A program made the position numbers and the translations under genes. This document shows positions 8,144 through 16,049 of a stretch of 48,317 bases of DNA, one piece after another. The stretch lies in contig CAZAUJ010000018.1 in NCBI GenBank assembly GCA_964488355.1, positions 1 through 48,317 of the forward strand, read 5' to 3'. The stretch's first letter is position 1. Each line of letters begins with the position of its first letter. The DNA comes from Thermoanaerobaculum sp964488355. GTDB taxonomy: Bacteria; Acidobacteriota; Thermoanaerobaculia; Thermoanaerobaculales; Thermoanaerobaculaceae. Under the pieces are notes generated by a model. The model ran no database searches and was not told the origin of the DNA. It worked only from the letters and a program-made list of their open reading frames with translations.

Positions 8144-10260
8144 TGGGGACGAACGCACGCGTTGGCCCTTTGGCCTTGTTGCTCGTTGCTTGGGGTGCAG
8201 CTGCGCAGCCCCCGCGGGTGGTGGTGCTGGGTTTCGACGGCGCCGACGCCCAGCTCACTGAACAGCTGATGGCGGAGGGTCGCTTGCCCAACCTGGCCAA
8301 GCTAGCGGAGCAGGGCGGCTACGCGCGCTTGGCTCCCACCGTGCCGGCCCAGACTCCCGTTTCCTGGGCTACCTTCACCACCGGCCGTGACCCTGGCGGC
8401 ACGCAAATTTTTGATTTTCTTCGCCGCGATCCCATGACCTACATGCCCACCTTTGCCGTGGCCGAAGAGCACACGCGACCCTTCCTTCTCGGTCCGGCTA
8501 ACCGCTGGGCGGCCGTTGCCTTACTTGCCGTGGTGGGTTTCTCTTTGGCCTGGGTGGCCGTGCGCCTGCTGCGGCGACGGCGGCCTTGGCTGCATGCCCT
8601 GCCCGTGGCCTTGGTGGCCGGCCTGGCGGGATACGTGGTTGCGGGCTGGCTTCCTGCCCGCCTACCGCAGGTGGTAAGCAGGCGGGCCGGCATCCCTTTC
8701 TGGCAGCTGGCAGGCGAGGCGGGCTTAGCCGCCACCGTCGTGCGCGTACCGGTGACCTTTCCGGCGGCAGGCTTCCCCCACGGGCACCTGCTGGCCGGTT
8801 TGGGTGTACCGGACCTACGAGGCCGCATTGGGTCCCCTGCCTACTACACCACCGATCCGAACTTTGTGCCCGGCTTCGATAACGAGTTTTCCGTCGAGGT
8901 CATTCACCTGCCACCTGGATCGCGTTGGCAAACCAAGGTACTGGGCCCACCCGACCGCCTTTTTGGCCGCGCCGCCTACCTGGAATCCCCACTTCTGTTG
9001 GAACGCACCCCTGACGGCCAGGCTTTGCAGCTTCAAACCTGCGGCCAGCGCGTAACCGTAAAGCCTGGGCAGTGGAGCCCTTGGTTGCGCTTTTGCTTCT
9101 CCTTTAGCCCCTTGCTTAGGGTCAGCGGGTGGTCCCGTTTCAAGCTGTTGGCTCTGGATCCCCACCTCAAGCTTTACCTCCAGCCCATCGGGCCCGACCC
9201 GTTACGCACGCCGCCAGGCTTCGATTTGTCTGCCCCACGCCCCTGGGCCGGGGAGCTTTTCCGCACCTTAGGGCCATTTAAGACCGTGGGCTGGGCCATC
9301 GATACCTGGGCTCCCTCAGAAAAGGTGGTGGACGAGGCCACGTTCATGGAGGACATCCAACATACGGAGGGCGAGGAGTTTCGCAGGCTTTTGCGCCATT
9401 TCCTTCAGGGGGAGGACCGGCTCCTGGTGCACTATTTCGAGTTCACCGACCGGGTGGGGCATATTCTTTGGCGTGCTTTGGACCCGCAAAACCCCGCCTA
9501 TCCGGGTAAGGACGCGGCGTCCATGGCCGACATGGTAAGGCAAGCATACCGGCTGATGGATGACATTGTGGGCGAGGCCCTCGCAGCGTTGCGGCCGCAG
9601 GATGTGCTGCTGGTGCTTTCCGACCATGGCTTTTCCTCATGGCGCCGCTCTTTTCACATCAACACCTGGCTGGCACGGGAGGGCTATTTGGCCCTCACCG
9701 CGCCTTCCGGCCAAGTGGAGAACCTGGAAAACTTGTTCAACCGTGGGGAGTTTTGGCCCAACGTGGATTGGGGCCGCACGCGGGCCTACCATTTGGGTCT
9801 GGGCGGGCTTTACATCAACTTGGCCGGGCGCGAGCGCTACGGTGTGGTGGCCCCGGGGCAGGAGTACGAGCGCTTGCGCCGGGAGCTGGCAGCGCGCTTG
9901 GAGGCGCTGGTCGACCCGCAAACGGGCGAGCACCCCGTTTCCCGCGTGTTCCTGCGGGAAATGGTCTACCGCAGCTTTGACCCCCAACTGATTCCAGACC
10001 TCATCGTCACCACCTCCCGTGGCTGGCGCATTTCCTGGCAAAGTGCTCTGGGAGGGATGCCTGACCGCCTTTTTGAGGACAACGCCCGGGTGTGGTCGGG
10101 AGATCACTGTACCTTGGACCCAGCGCTGGTGCCGGGTGTGCTCTTTGCCAACCGGGCGCTTTCGCGCCGGGACCTTTCCATGTTGGATGTGTACCCCACC
10201 CTTCTGCGCCTCTTGTCCCTGAAAGCCCCGGAGCCGTTCGCGGGGCATCCGTTCCTGTGA
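8140..10260 (+). CDS. alkaline phosphatase superfamily protein (type I phosphodiesterase/nucleotide pyrophosphatase-like) with inserted membrane helices
   Basis: The 706-residue protein has a signal-like hydrophobic N-terminus and then the metal-binding FDGAD (32-36) and the nucleophile region QTPVSWATFTTG with Thr72 as candidate nucleophile. Further metal-ligand motifs are DRVGH and SDHG (494-497), with SGDHC near the C-terminus. These are hallmarks of metal-dependent phosphodiesterases and phosphotransferases. Two hydrophobic helices (about 122-143 and 151-174, separated by an RRRRPW loop) are inserted between the catalytic motif and the rest of the domain, which is unusual. The catalytic domain would be held at the membrane. 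Substrate unknown; nucleotide, lipid headgroup or glycan-linked phosphate are possible. Coupled by ATGA to the gene before and by GTGA to the EnvC-like gene after. Confidence 0.8.
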   Translation: MMGTNARVGPLALLLVAWGAAAQPPRVVVLGFDGADAQLTEQLMAEGRLPNLAKLAEQGGYARLAPTVPAQTPVSWATFTTGRDPGGTQIFDFLRRDPMTYMPTFAVAEEHTRPFLLGPANRWAAVALLAVVGFSLAWVAVRLLRRRRPWLHALPVALVAGLAGYVVAGWLPARLPQVVSRRAGIPFWQLAGEAGLAATVVRVPVTFPAAGFPHGHLLAGLGVPDLRGRIGSPAYYTTDPNFVPGFDNEFSVEVIHLPPGSRWQTKVLGPPDRLFGRAAYLESPLLLERTPDGQALQLQTCGQRVTVKPGQWSPWLRFCFSFSPLLRVSGWSRFKLLALDPHLKLYLQPIGPDPLRTPPGFDLSAPRPWAGELFRTLGPFKTVGWAIDTWAPSEKVVDEATFMEDIQHTEGEEFRRLLRHFLQGEDRLLVHYFEFTDRVGHILWRALDPQNPAYPGKDAASMADMVRQAYRLMDDIVGEALAALRPQDVLLVLSDHGFSSWRRSFHINTWLAREGYLALTAPSGQVENLENLFNRGEFWPNVDWGRTRAYHLGLGGLYINLAGRERYGVVAPGQEYERLRRELAARLEALVDPQTGEHPVSRVFLREMVYRSFDPQLIPDLIVTTSRGWRISWQSALGGMPDRLFEDNARVWSGDHCTLDPALVPGVLFANRALSRRDLSMLDVYPTLLRLLSLKAPEPFAGHPFL

Positions 10261-11453
10261 GGCGCCTGGAACCCGTGGGCCTCCAGGCTCGACCATGGGG
10301 TTGGCGCCTGTGGCAAGGCTTCTCTGCTGCTTGGGCGGTGGCAGCGCTGGTGGCTGCCTTGTGGTCAGCGAGCTCCGCCGGGCAGACCCCCGAAGAGGCG
10401 GCGGAGCTGACCCGACGGGCGGAGCTTTTGGCCCAAAAGCTGGCAAAACTGACTCAGGAAGCTGCCACCCTGGAGGACCGGCGACAGCAGTTGGAGGCGG
10501 AGCTGGCCATCGCCACCTTGCGCGAGAAGGAAGGGGAGGCCCAAGCACAGCTGGCGGCGTTGGCCGTGCAGGAAGCTAGCCAACGCCTCAAACAGCTGGA
10601 AGCCCAGGTGCAGCAGAAGCGCTCGCAGCTCAGCGAGCACCTGGCCACCCTTTGGGCTCTGCGGAGGGCAGTGCCCGAGCTGGTGCTGCTGCTCCCCTGG
10701 GGTGAACCGGAGGAGTTCGTGCGCCTGGTCACCCGCCTGCTGGCGCTTTTGGCCTACCACCGCCAGCAGCTGGAAACGGTGGAGGAGATGGCTCGCCAGC
10801 AAGCACAGGCCCTGGCTGAGCTTTCGCAAAAGCAGGAAATCTGGAGACGGGCCCAGGAGGAGGCAGCCCGCCGGCGAGTCGTGCTCGCGGCCACGCGCCA
10901 CCGGGTTTTGGCTGAGTTGGCCCGGTTGGAGGCCCAACGGCGGCAAGAGGCCATGGCCCTTTCCCAAGTGGAGGAAGCGCTCGCGCGTCTGGAGCGCCTG
11001 TGGGGAACGGTCACCCGGGCCGGACAACCCTTTGAGGGCCGTGTGCGGTTGCTCAAGGGGGGACTGCCATGGCCGGCTGCCGAGGCGCGCGTGCTGCGCG
11101 GCTTTGGTCGTTACCGGGACCCTCGGTACGCCACGGTCGTCCTCCATCCCGGCTGGGACCTGGAGGTTCCGCCGGGCACCGAGGTGAAGGCGGTGGCGCC
11201 GGGCAAGGTGGTGTACGCGCAGTTTTTCAAGTCCTGGGGCAACCTGGTCATCGTTGCCCATGGCGACGACCTTTACACCCTTTACGGCCGGCTTGCTACC
11301 ATGTTTGCGAGCGGTGGCCAGCGGGTGGCCATGGGCGAGGCGCTGGGCTTGGCGGGGCCATTGGGACCCGACGGGAACATGTATTTTGAGGTCCGCAACG
11401 GCACCAAGGCGCAGGACCCGGCCGGCTGGCTACGTCCCGCAGAAGCGAGGTAG
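10257..11453 (+). CDS. envC: EnvC-like murein hydrolase activator with degenerate LytM (M23) domain
   Basis: EnvC-type proteins sit in the periplasm and switch on cell-wall amidases at division. This 398-residue protein has an N-terminal membrane/signal segment (about 21-37), a long Glu/Gln/Ala-rich coiled coil (about 45-265) and a C-terminal M23/LytM domain (about 285-398). In the M23 domain H297 and D301 (HPGWD) remain. The HxH motif reads N-M-Y (374-376) and the catalytic His after LY is Arg (LYGRL), so it should not cleave peptidoglycan itself, as in E. coli EnvC. GTG 10257 overlaps the previous stop. Followed by an S41-like gene and a YibQ-like gene, a recurrent envelope gene order. Confidence 0.85.
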   Translation: MRRLEPVGLQARPWGWRLWQGFSAAWAVAALVAALWSASSAGQTPEEAAELTRRAELLAQKLAKLTQEAATLEDRRQQLEAELAIATLREKEGEAQAQLAALAVQEASQRLKQLEAQVQQKRSQLSEHLATLWALRRAVPELVLLLPWGEPEEFVRLVTRLLALLAYHRQQLETVEEMARQQAQALAELSQKQEIWRRAQEEAARRRVVLAATRHRVLAELARLEAQRRQEAMALSQVEEALARLERLWGTVTRAGQPFEGRVRLLKGGLPWPAAEARVLRGFGRYRDPRYATVVLHPGWDLEVPPGTEVKAVAPGKVVYAQFFKSWGNLVIVAHGDDLYTLYGRLATMFASGGQRVAMGEALGLAGPLGPDGNMYFEVRNGTKAQDPAGWLRPAEAR

Positions 11454-11455
11454 CT

Positions 11456-12577
11456 ATGGCGCAACGAAAAGCTTTTTTGATTACGTCCCTATTGGCAGTG
11501 GTCGGCTTAGGCGCGCTGGCGGCCACATCGGGCAAGCTGGCTGAAGGGCGTTACAAGCTGGTGGGGCTTTTTTCCCAGGTGGTGTCGTTGGTGCGCGCTT
11601 CCTACGTGGAGGAGGTGGCCGTGAGCAACCTGGAGGAGGGCGCCCTCACCGGCTTGGTCACCACCGTGGACCCGCAAGGCACCTGGGTGCCGGCTTCGGT
11701 GGCGGCGGAGCTTCGCTCGTACCTGGCCCGACCTTTGCCCCCCTTTGGCGTGGTGGTGGGCTGGCAAAGTTCCTACCCGGTAGTGCTGCAGGTTCTGCCC
11801 GTGTCGCCAGCGGCTCGCGCCGGCTTGGTGCCTGGCGAGCTGATCGAAAGGGTGGGGGAGCAGCCGGTGCGGGCGCGTCCCCTTTGGCGCGTGCTGGTGG
11901 CGTTGGAGCAAGCAGCCCGACTAGGGCAAGGCGTCAGCCTTGAGGTGATCGCTCGCGACTTCTCCGGCAAGCGCACCCTGCGATTGGAGCCGGACAGCGC
12001 CGGGGAGTTGGCGCCCAGGATGGAGGCCAAAGGGGGTGTCGCACTGGTGCGTGTGCCCGTCATCTCGGAGGCGCAGGTGGCCAAGCTGGCCGCAATGCTG
12101 CCGCCGGCCGGACCCGTGGTGGTGGATTTGCGGGGCACGGCGTTGGGGGATCCCCAAGGGGCAGTGGCCGCCGCTGCCCTCCTGCTGGGGGGTGAGGTGA
12201 GGTTGCAGCTGTCCGCCAATCGCGGTCCGGGGCGGGTGTTTCGGCTGGTCAAGCCCCCGGTGGAGAGAAAGGTCGTCCTGTGCGTGGACCACACCACCGC
12301 CAAGGCAGCCGAGTGGTTGGCCTATCTGCTGCGCCAGCGAGGCGTGGCCCTGGTGGGGGTGGAGACCTTTGGTGACACGGCGGTGCGCACGCTGGTGCCG
12401 GTGGCCGAGGGCGAGCTTTGGGTGGCTTCCCAGCTGCTTTTCGATGAGGAAAATAAGCCGCTCCTGGGCAAGGGAATGAAACCCACCCAGCTTGTCCGCC
12501 CGCAGAAGGAAGGGGACCCCATCTTGGAAAAGGCGTTGGAGCTGGCCCTTGGCCAAACCCAGGCGCAAGCGGCCTAA
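11456..12577 (+). CDS. S41 (CtpA/Tsp) family protein lacking the catalytic Ser-Lys dyad
   Basis: The 373-residue protein has an N-terminal signal/anchor (about 5-24), an N-terminal helical region, a PDZ domain (about 95-175, VLPVSPAARAGLVPGELI) and a C-terminal S41 fold ending with the family-like GKGMKPTQLV. The catalytic residues are gone. In the segment usually read as (N/D)xxTASASE this protein reads VDHTTAKAAE, putting Lys283 at the Ser position. The general-base Lys of FGKG is Asp307 in FGDTAV. It is therefore a likely pseudo-protease, perhaps binding envelope substrates or partners through the PDZ domain. It starts 2 nt after envC and overlaps the deacetylase gene, consistent with one operon. 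Confidence 0.8.
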   Translation: MAQRKAFLITSLLAVVGLGALAATSGKLAEGRYKLVGLFSQVVSLVRASYVEEVAVSNLEEGALTGLVTTVDPQGTWVPASVAAELRSYLARPLPPFGVVVGWQSSYPVVLQVLPVSPAARAGLVPGELIERVGEQPVRARPLWRVLVALEQAARLGQGVSLEVIARDFSGKRTLRLEPDSAGELAPRMEAKGGVALVRVPVISEAQVAKLAAMLPPAGPVVVDLRGTALGDPQGAVAAAALLLGGEVRLQLSANRGPGRVFRLVKPPVERKVVLCVDHTTAKAAEWLAYLLRQRGVALVGVETFGDTAVRTLVPVAEGELWVASQLLFDEENKPLLGKGMKPTQLVRPQKEGDPILEKALELALGQTQAQAA

Positions 12578-13700
12578 GACCAGGCCAGCCAAAGGCAGGC
12601 CGGCTGGGTCCGGGCCCCTGCGACAGGTGCTGGCTTTGCTGCTGGTGCTGGGGACGGTGGGACTCTTGGCCTGGCTGGTAAGGCAGCGCGCCGGCCGCGA
12701 GGGTGGGGACGCGCAACGGCTGGAACAGGCCGTACGCCAGGTCATGGATCGGCTGCAGCTTTCCCAGGCCACCTTCCAGTGGGAAGAGGAGCCGGAACCC
12801 ACTCTCGTGGTACGGCTCCAGGCCGGGCCCGGTTTCCCGCGGCAGCGCTTCGCCTTGGAACTGGAAGCGGCAATCCACAACCTGGGTGGACAGCTGCACA
12901 GCCTGCCTTTGCTGGAAGCGGGTGGCTACGGCCTGGGTGCCTACCAAGGGCGGCTGGGCCAGACCAAACTGCGGGTGCTGGTCTTGGCCGAGGCGCCGCC
13001 CAAGCCGCAGCGGTCTCTGCCCGCCTCTCGAACGGGCAAGTTGGCCGTGGTTTTGGACGACGCCGGCAACTCCCTGGAGGTTCTTCCCGTAATCGATGCC
13101 TTACCGGAGGCGGTGGCCGTGGCTGTGCTCCCCAACGCTCCCGCCTCCGCGGCTACCGCCCAAGCCCTGCGGCAGCGGGGCCGCGAGGTGCTACTCCATA
13201 TGCCCATGGAACCGAATGGCAACGGCGGGGCGGGGCCGGGGGAGGGGGCCCTGCACGTGGGCATGGGCGAAGAAGAAGTGGCCCAGCGACTGGCTGCTGC
13301 TCTGAAGGTGGTGGGCCCCGTTGCTGGGGTGAACAACCACATGGGCTCGCGGGCTACCAGCGACGAGGCGCTCATGAACGCCTTCGCTCAGGCCATGAAG
13401 GGCCGGAACCTTTACTTTCTGGACTCAAAAACCACCCCCGCTTCTGTGGCCGAGCAGGTCCTTCATGGGCAGGGGATACGCACCCTTCACCGCGATACCT
13501 TCCTGGACGTGGTCGTGGAAGAGGCTGCTATCCGCTCGGCCCTTGCCACAGCTGTTTCCCTGGCCAGGGCTCATGGCCGGGCCGTGGCTATCGGTCACGT
13601 CCACCCGTTGACGCTGCGGGTCCTGGCCGCCTCGCTTGGGAGGCTTTCGGGAGTAGACCTGGTGCGGCCCTCGGCCCTTTTGGACGGAAACACCCCTTAG
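12549..13700 (+). CDS. divergent polysaccharide deacetylase family protein (YibQ-like)
   Basis: Members of this family share the NodB-like beta/alpha barrel of polysaccharide deacetylases and are commonly encoded after envC. The C-terminal domain (about 175-383) shows LAVVLDDAGNSLEVLPVI (first Asp pair), HMPMEPNG, the metal-site like NNHMGSRATSD, YFLDSKTTP and GHVHPLT. The N-terminus is very basic (KPRRKRPKTRPAKGR), followed by one membrane helix (about 27-45), so it is anchored with the enzyme outside. Start: TTG 12549 with GGAG at 12539-12542 is my choice; an in-frame TTG at 12492 would lengthen it. The gene overlaps the S41-like gene by 29 nt. Its stop overlaps the stop of the convergent osmC-type gene by 4 nt. 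Confidence 0.85.
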   Translation: MAKPRRKRPKTRPAKGRPAGSGPLRQVLALLLVLGTVGLLAWLVRQRAGREGGDAQRLEQAVRQVMDRLQLSQATFQWEEEPEPTLVVRLQAGPGFPRQRFALELEAAIHNLGGQLHSLPLLEAGGYGLGAYQGRLGQTKLRVLVLAEAPPKPQRSLPASRTGKLAVVLDDAGNSLEVLPVIDALPEAVAVAVLPNAPASAATAQALRQRGREVLLHMPMEPNGNGGAGPGEGALHVGMGEEEVAQRLAAALKVVGPVAGVNNHMGSRATSDEALMNAFAQAMKGRNLYFLDSKTTPASVAEQVLHGQGIRTLHRDTFLDVVVEEAAIRSALATAVSLARAHGRAVAIGHVHPLTLRVLAASLGRLSGVDLVRPSALLDGNTP

Positions 13701-14116
13701 TTCAGTTCTATCTGGGTGGTGACGCGGCAGTCGGGGCGGAGGGAAGCCAGGGCCGAGCAGTAGGTCTGGTGGGATAATTGTACAGCCCGTTCCACCTTCT
13801 CGCGCTCCAGCCCCTCCCCCGCCAGGCGGTAAACCAAGGTAATCGCTGTGTAGTACTTGGGATTGGTTGGCGCCCTCTCGCCGATGATGTCCACGGTGAG
13901 GGCGGTCAGGTTCTGGCGCATCTTGGCCAAGATGGCCACCACATCCATAGCTGTGCACCCGGCCACACCCATGAGCAGCAGCTCCATGGGCGACGGCCCG
14001 GCACAGCCCTCATGCGCGGGCGAGTCCAACACCACGCTGTGCCCGGATTTCTCGCCGGTGGCCGCAAACTGCATGCCCCCTTTCCACGTGAGTCGGGCCT
14101 TGAGCTCCTCCGCCAT
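13697..14116 (-). CDS. OsmC family protein
   Basis: OsmC/Ohr-fold proteins are small cytosolic dimers that reduce organic hydroperoxides with a pair of cysteines. Both are visible in this 139-residue protein: one in GVAGCTAMDVV (near residue 75) and one in SHQTYCSALASL (near residue 121). The sequence GPSPMELLLMGVAGC is typical of the YhfA/OsmC branch. ATG 14116 is preceded by GGGGGAGG about 5 nt upstream. It lies 19 nt downstream of the ABC transporter gene on the same strand, so it may protect against a reactive product made or moved by the neighbours (inference). Confidence 0.92.
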   Translation of the reverse strand: MAEELKARLTWKGGMQFAATGEKSGHSVVLDSPAHEGCAGPSPMELLLMGVAGCTAMDVVAILAKMRQNLTALTVDIIGERAPTNPKYYTAITLVYRLAGEGLEREKVERAVQLSHQTYCSALASLRPDCRVTTQIELN

Positions 14117-14135
14117 GGTTTCCTCCCCCGCCATT

Positions 14136-15977
14136 TTAGAGGGAGCCGCTCTCGGCGGTGGCCAATTGGCGGGAGAGCAGGGCGAAGTAGGTGCCCTTCT
14201 TGGCCAGAAGCTCCTGGTGGCTACCCTCCTCCACCAATCGGCCGCGATGAAAAACCAAAACCCGTGAGCATAGCTGGGTGGTGGCGGGGCGGTGGGCAAT
14301 GATCAGCGCGGTGCGTCCCGCCAAGAGCCGTTCCAGGCCCTTTTGCAGGCGCGCTTCAGTGATCGGGTCCACGGACGCGGTGGCCTCGTCCAGGATGAGG
14401 AACACCGGATCCACCACCAAGGCGCGAGCGAAGGCCACCAGCTGTCGTTCGCCCACCGACAAGCCCGCACCCCGCTCACCCAGGACGGTGTCCAAGCCCA
14501 GGGGTAGCCGGTCCAAGAGCGGCCGGGCTTGCACGTGTTCAAGGGCCCAAAGAATGCGGGAATCGTCGATTCCCGGCCGACCCAAGGAAACGTTGTGGCG
14601 AAGGGTGCTGGCAAAGCAGTCCACGTCCTGCAAGACCACGGCAAAACGGGAGCGCAGCTCCTTGCGAGAGTAAAGCCGCACGTCCACGCCGTCTACCAGC
14701 ACCGCCCCTTGCTGGGGGTCGTAGAAGCGCAAGATGAGGTTAACCAGGGTGCTCTTTCCTGCGCCTGTTGGCCCTACCACCGCCACCTTTTCCCCTGGCG
14801 CCACCGAGAAGCTTACGTTCAGCAGCGCCGGGGGCTCACCGTCGCCGTAGGCGAAGCTCACACCGCGGAACTCCAGGCTGCCACGGCGAGGAGGCGTCAC
14901 CGACTGGGGCGGGTCGGAAAGCTCAGGCCGAGTGGCCAAAAGTTCCCGCAGCCGCACCGAAGCAGCGGCGCAAGCTTGCAGCACGTTATAGTTTTCCGCC
15001 AGATCGCCGATGGGCCGATAGAAACGCTGCACGTATTGCACGAAGGCCACCAGCACGCCAAAAGAAACTAGCCCTTGTTCGCTCCAGCGCGCGCCAAAGT
15101 AAATGAGGCTGGCCACACCCACGGCCGTGAGCAGCTCCACTGCCGGATAAAAGAGAGCGTAATAAAAGATGCCGCGTATGTTGGCGTCGCGATGCTGCGC
15201 ATCCAGCTTTCGGAAACGGCGAGCGCTATCAGCCTGGGCGCGCAGCAGGTGGATTACGGAAATGCCGGCCAGGTGTTCCTGCAGGTGGGTATTGACGGCT
15301 GCAAAGCGGGTGCGCACCTCCAGGTAGACGGCACGCGCGTGCCTGCGAAACCATGCGGCCAGCACCACCAACAGCGGCAGCACAGCGAAAGCCACCAGGG
15401 ATAGCCTCACCGAAAGGGAAAACAGCACCACCACGATGCCGGTCAGAAGCAGCACATCGGCAAGGATTTCCACCAAGCCAGAAGCGAACAGCTCGTTCAC
15501 CGCCTCCACGTCGGAGGTGAGGCGCGTGATGATGCGGCCGGTAGGGGTGCGGTGGAAAAAGGACAGATCCAGGGTTTGCAGGTGAGCAAAGAGGCGGTTG
15601 CGCATGTCACGCATGACCAGTTGCCCAGTGGTGAGCATGACCCGCGCCTGCACCACCAGGAGCACGGCGCCAAGGAACAAGGCCAGAAGGTACAGGCCCG
15701 CCAGCGAGAGCAGGCCGCCGGTTCCCTCGGTGGGCAGGCCTGCCACCTGGAGCAGGGCCGAAACCCGCCGCGCGGTGGCGGAAGGCTCGGGCTTGAGGTA
15801 CAAGTCCACCGCCGCGGCCGTGAGCAGTGGCCCCACCACCTGCAGCAGGGCCCCGACGGTGACCAGCGCGGTGGAGGCGAGCATGCGCTGCCGGTAGGGG
15901 TAAGCCCAGCGCAACAGCCACAGAAGGGGCGAGGCCTTCCCATTGGCAGCAGATGCGGATACCTGTTGGGCGCTCAG
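14136..15977 (-). CDS. ABC transporter, fused permease and ATP-binding protein (MsbA-like exporter)
   Basis: A half-size type IV ABC exporter: six hydrophobic segments in the N-terminal half, including the DLSFFHRTPTGRIITRLTSD coupling region, then a nucleotide-binding domain. Walker A is GPTGAGKST (about 400), Q-loop VVLQDVD, the signature appears as LSVGERQ, Walker B as FLILDEAT, and the switch His in IIAHRP. It probably works as a homodimer; the substrate cannot be deduced. Start choice: CTG 15977 has a perfect GGAGGT (rc of 15984-15989) 6 nt upstream and gives the usual N-terminal elbow helix (613 residues). TTG 15914 lacks a ribosome site and would truncate it. It lies between the halogenase-like and OsmC genes on the same strand. 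Confidence 0.93.
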   Translation of the reverse strand: MSAQQVSASAANGKASPLLWLLRWAYPYRQRMLASTALVTVGALLQVVGPLLTAAAVDLYLKPEPSATARRVSALLQVAGLPTEGTGGLLSLAGLYLLALFLGAVLLVVQARVMLTTGQLVMRDMRNRLFAHLQTLDLSFFHRTPTGRIITRLTSDVEAVNELFASGLVEILADVLLLTGIVVVLFSLSVRLSLVAFAVLPLLVVLAAWFRRHARAVYLEVRTRFAAVNTHLQEHLAGISVIHLLRAQADSARRFRKLDAQHRDANIRGIFYYALFYPAVELLTAVGVASLIYFGARWSEQGLVSFGVLVAFVQYVQRFYRPIGDLAENYNVLQACAAASVRLRELLATRPELSDPPQSVTPPRRGSLEFRGVSFAYGDGEPPALLNVSFSVAPGEKVAVVGPTGAGKSTLVNLILRFYDPQQGAVLVDGVDVRLYSRKELRSRFAVVLQDVDCFASTLRHNVSLGRPGIDDSRILWALEHVQARPLLDRLPLGLDTVLGERGAGLSVGERQLVAFARALVVDPVFLILDEATASVDPITEARLQKGLERLLAGRTALIIAHRPATTQLCSRVLVFHRGRLVEEGSHQELLAKKGTYFALLSRQLATAESGSL

Positions 15978-16049
15978 GGCGACACCTCCGTTGGTGGGCC
16001 GGAACTGGGCTTAAGGCGCAAGGCCCTGGTGGGCGGGAGCATGGGCGCC

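Noticed and set aside
9637..10548. Long antisense open frame of about 300 codons
   Set aside because: It lies antisense to the well-supported phosphodiesterase and EnvC genes and is a shadow of GC-rich codon use.
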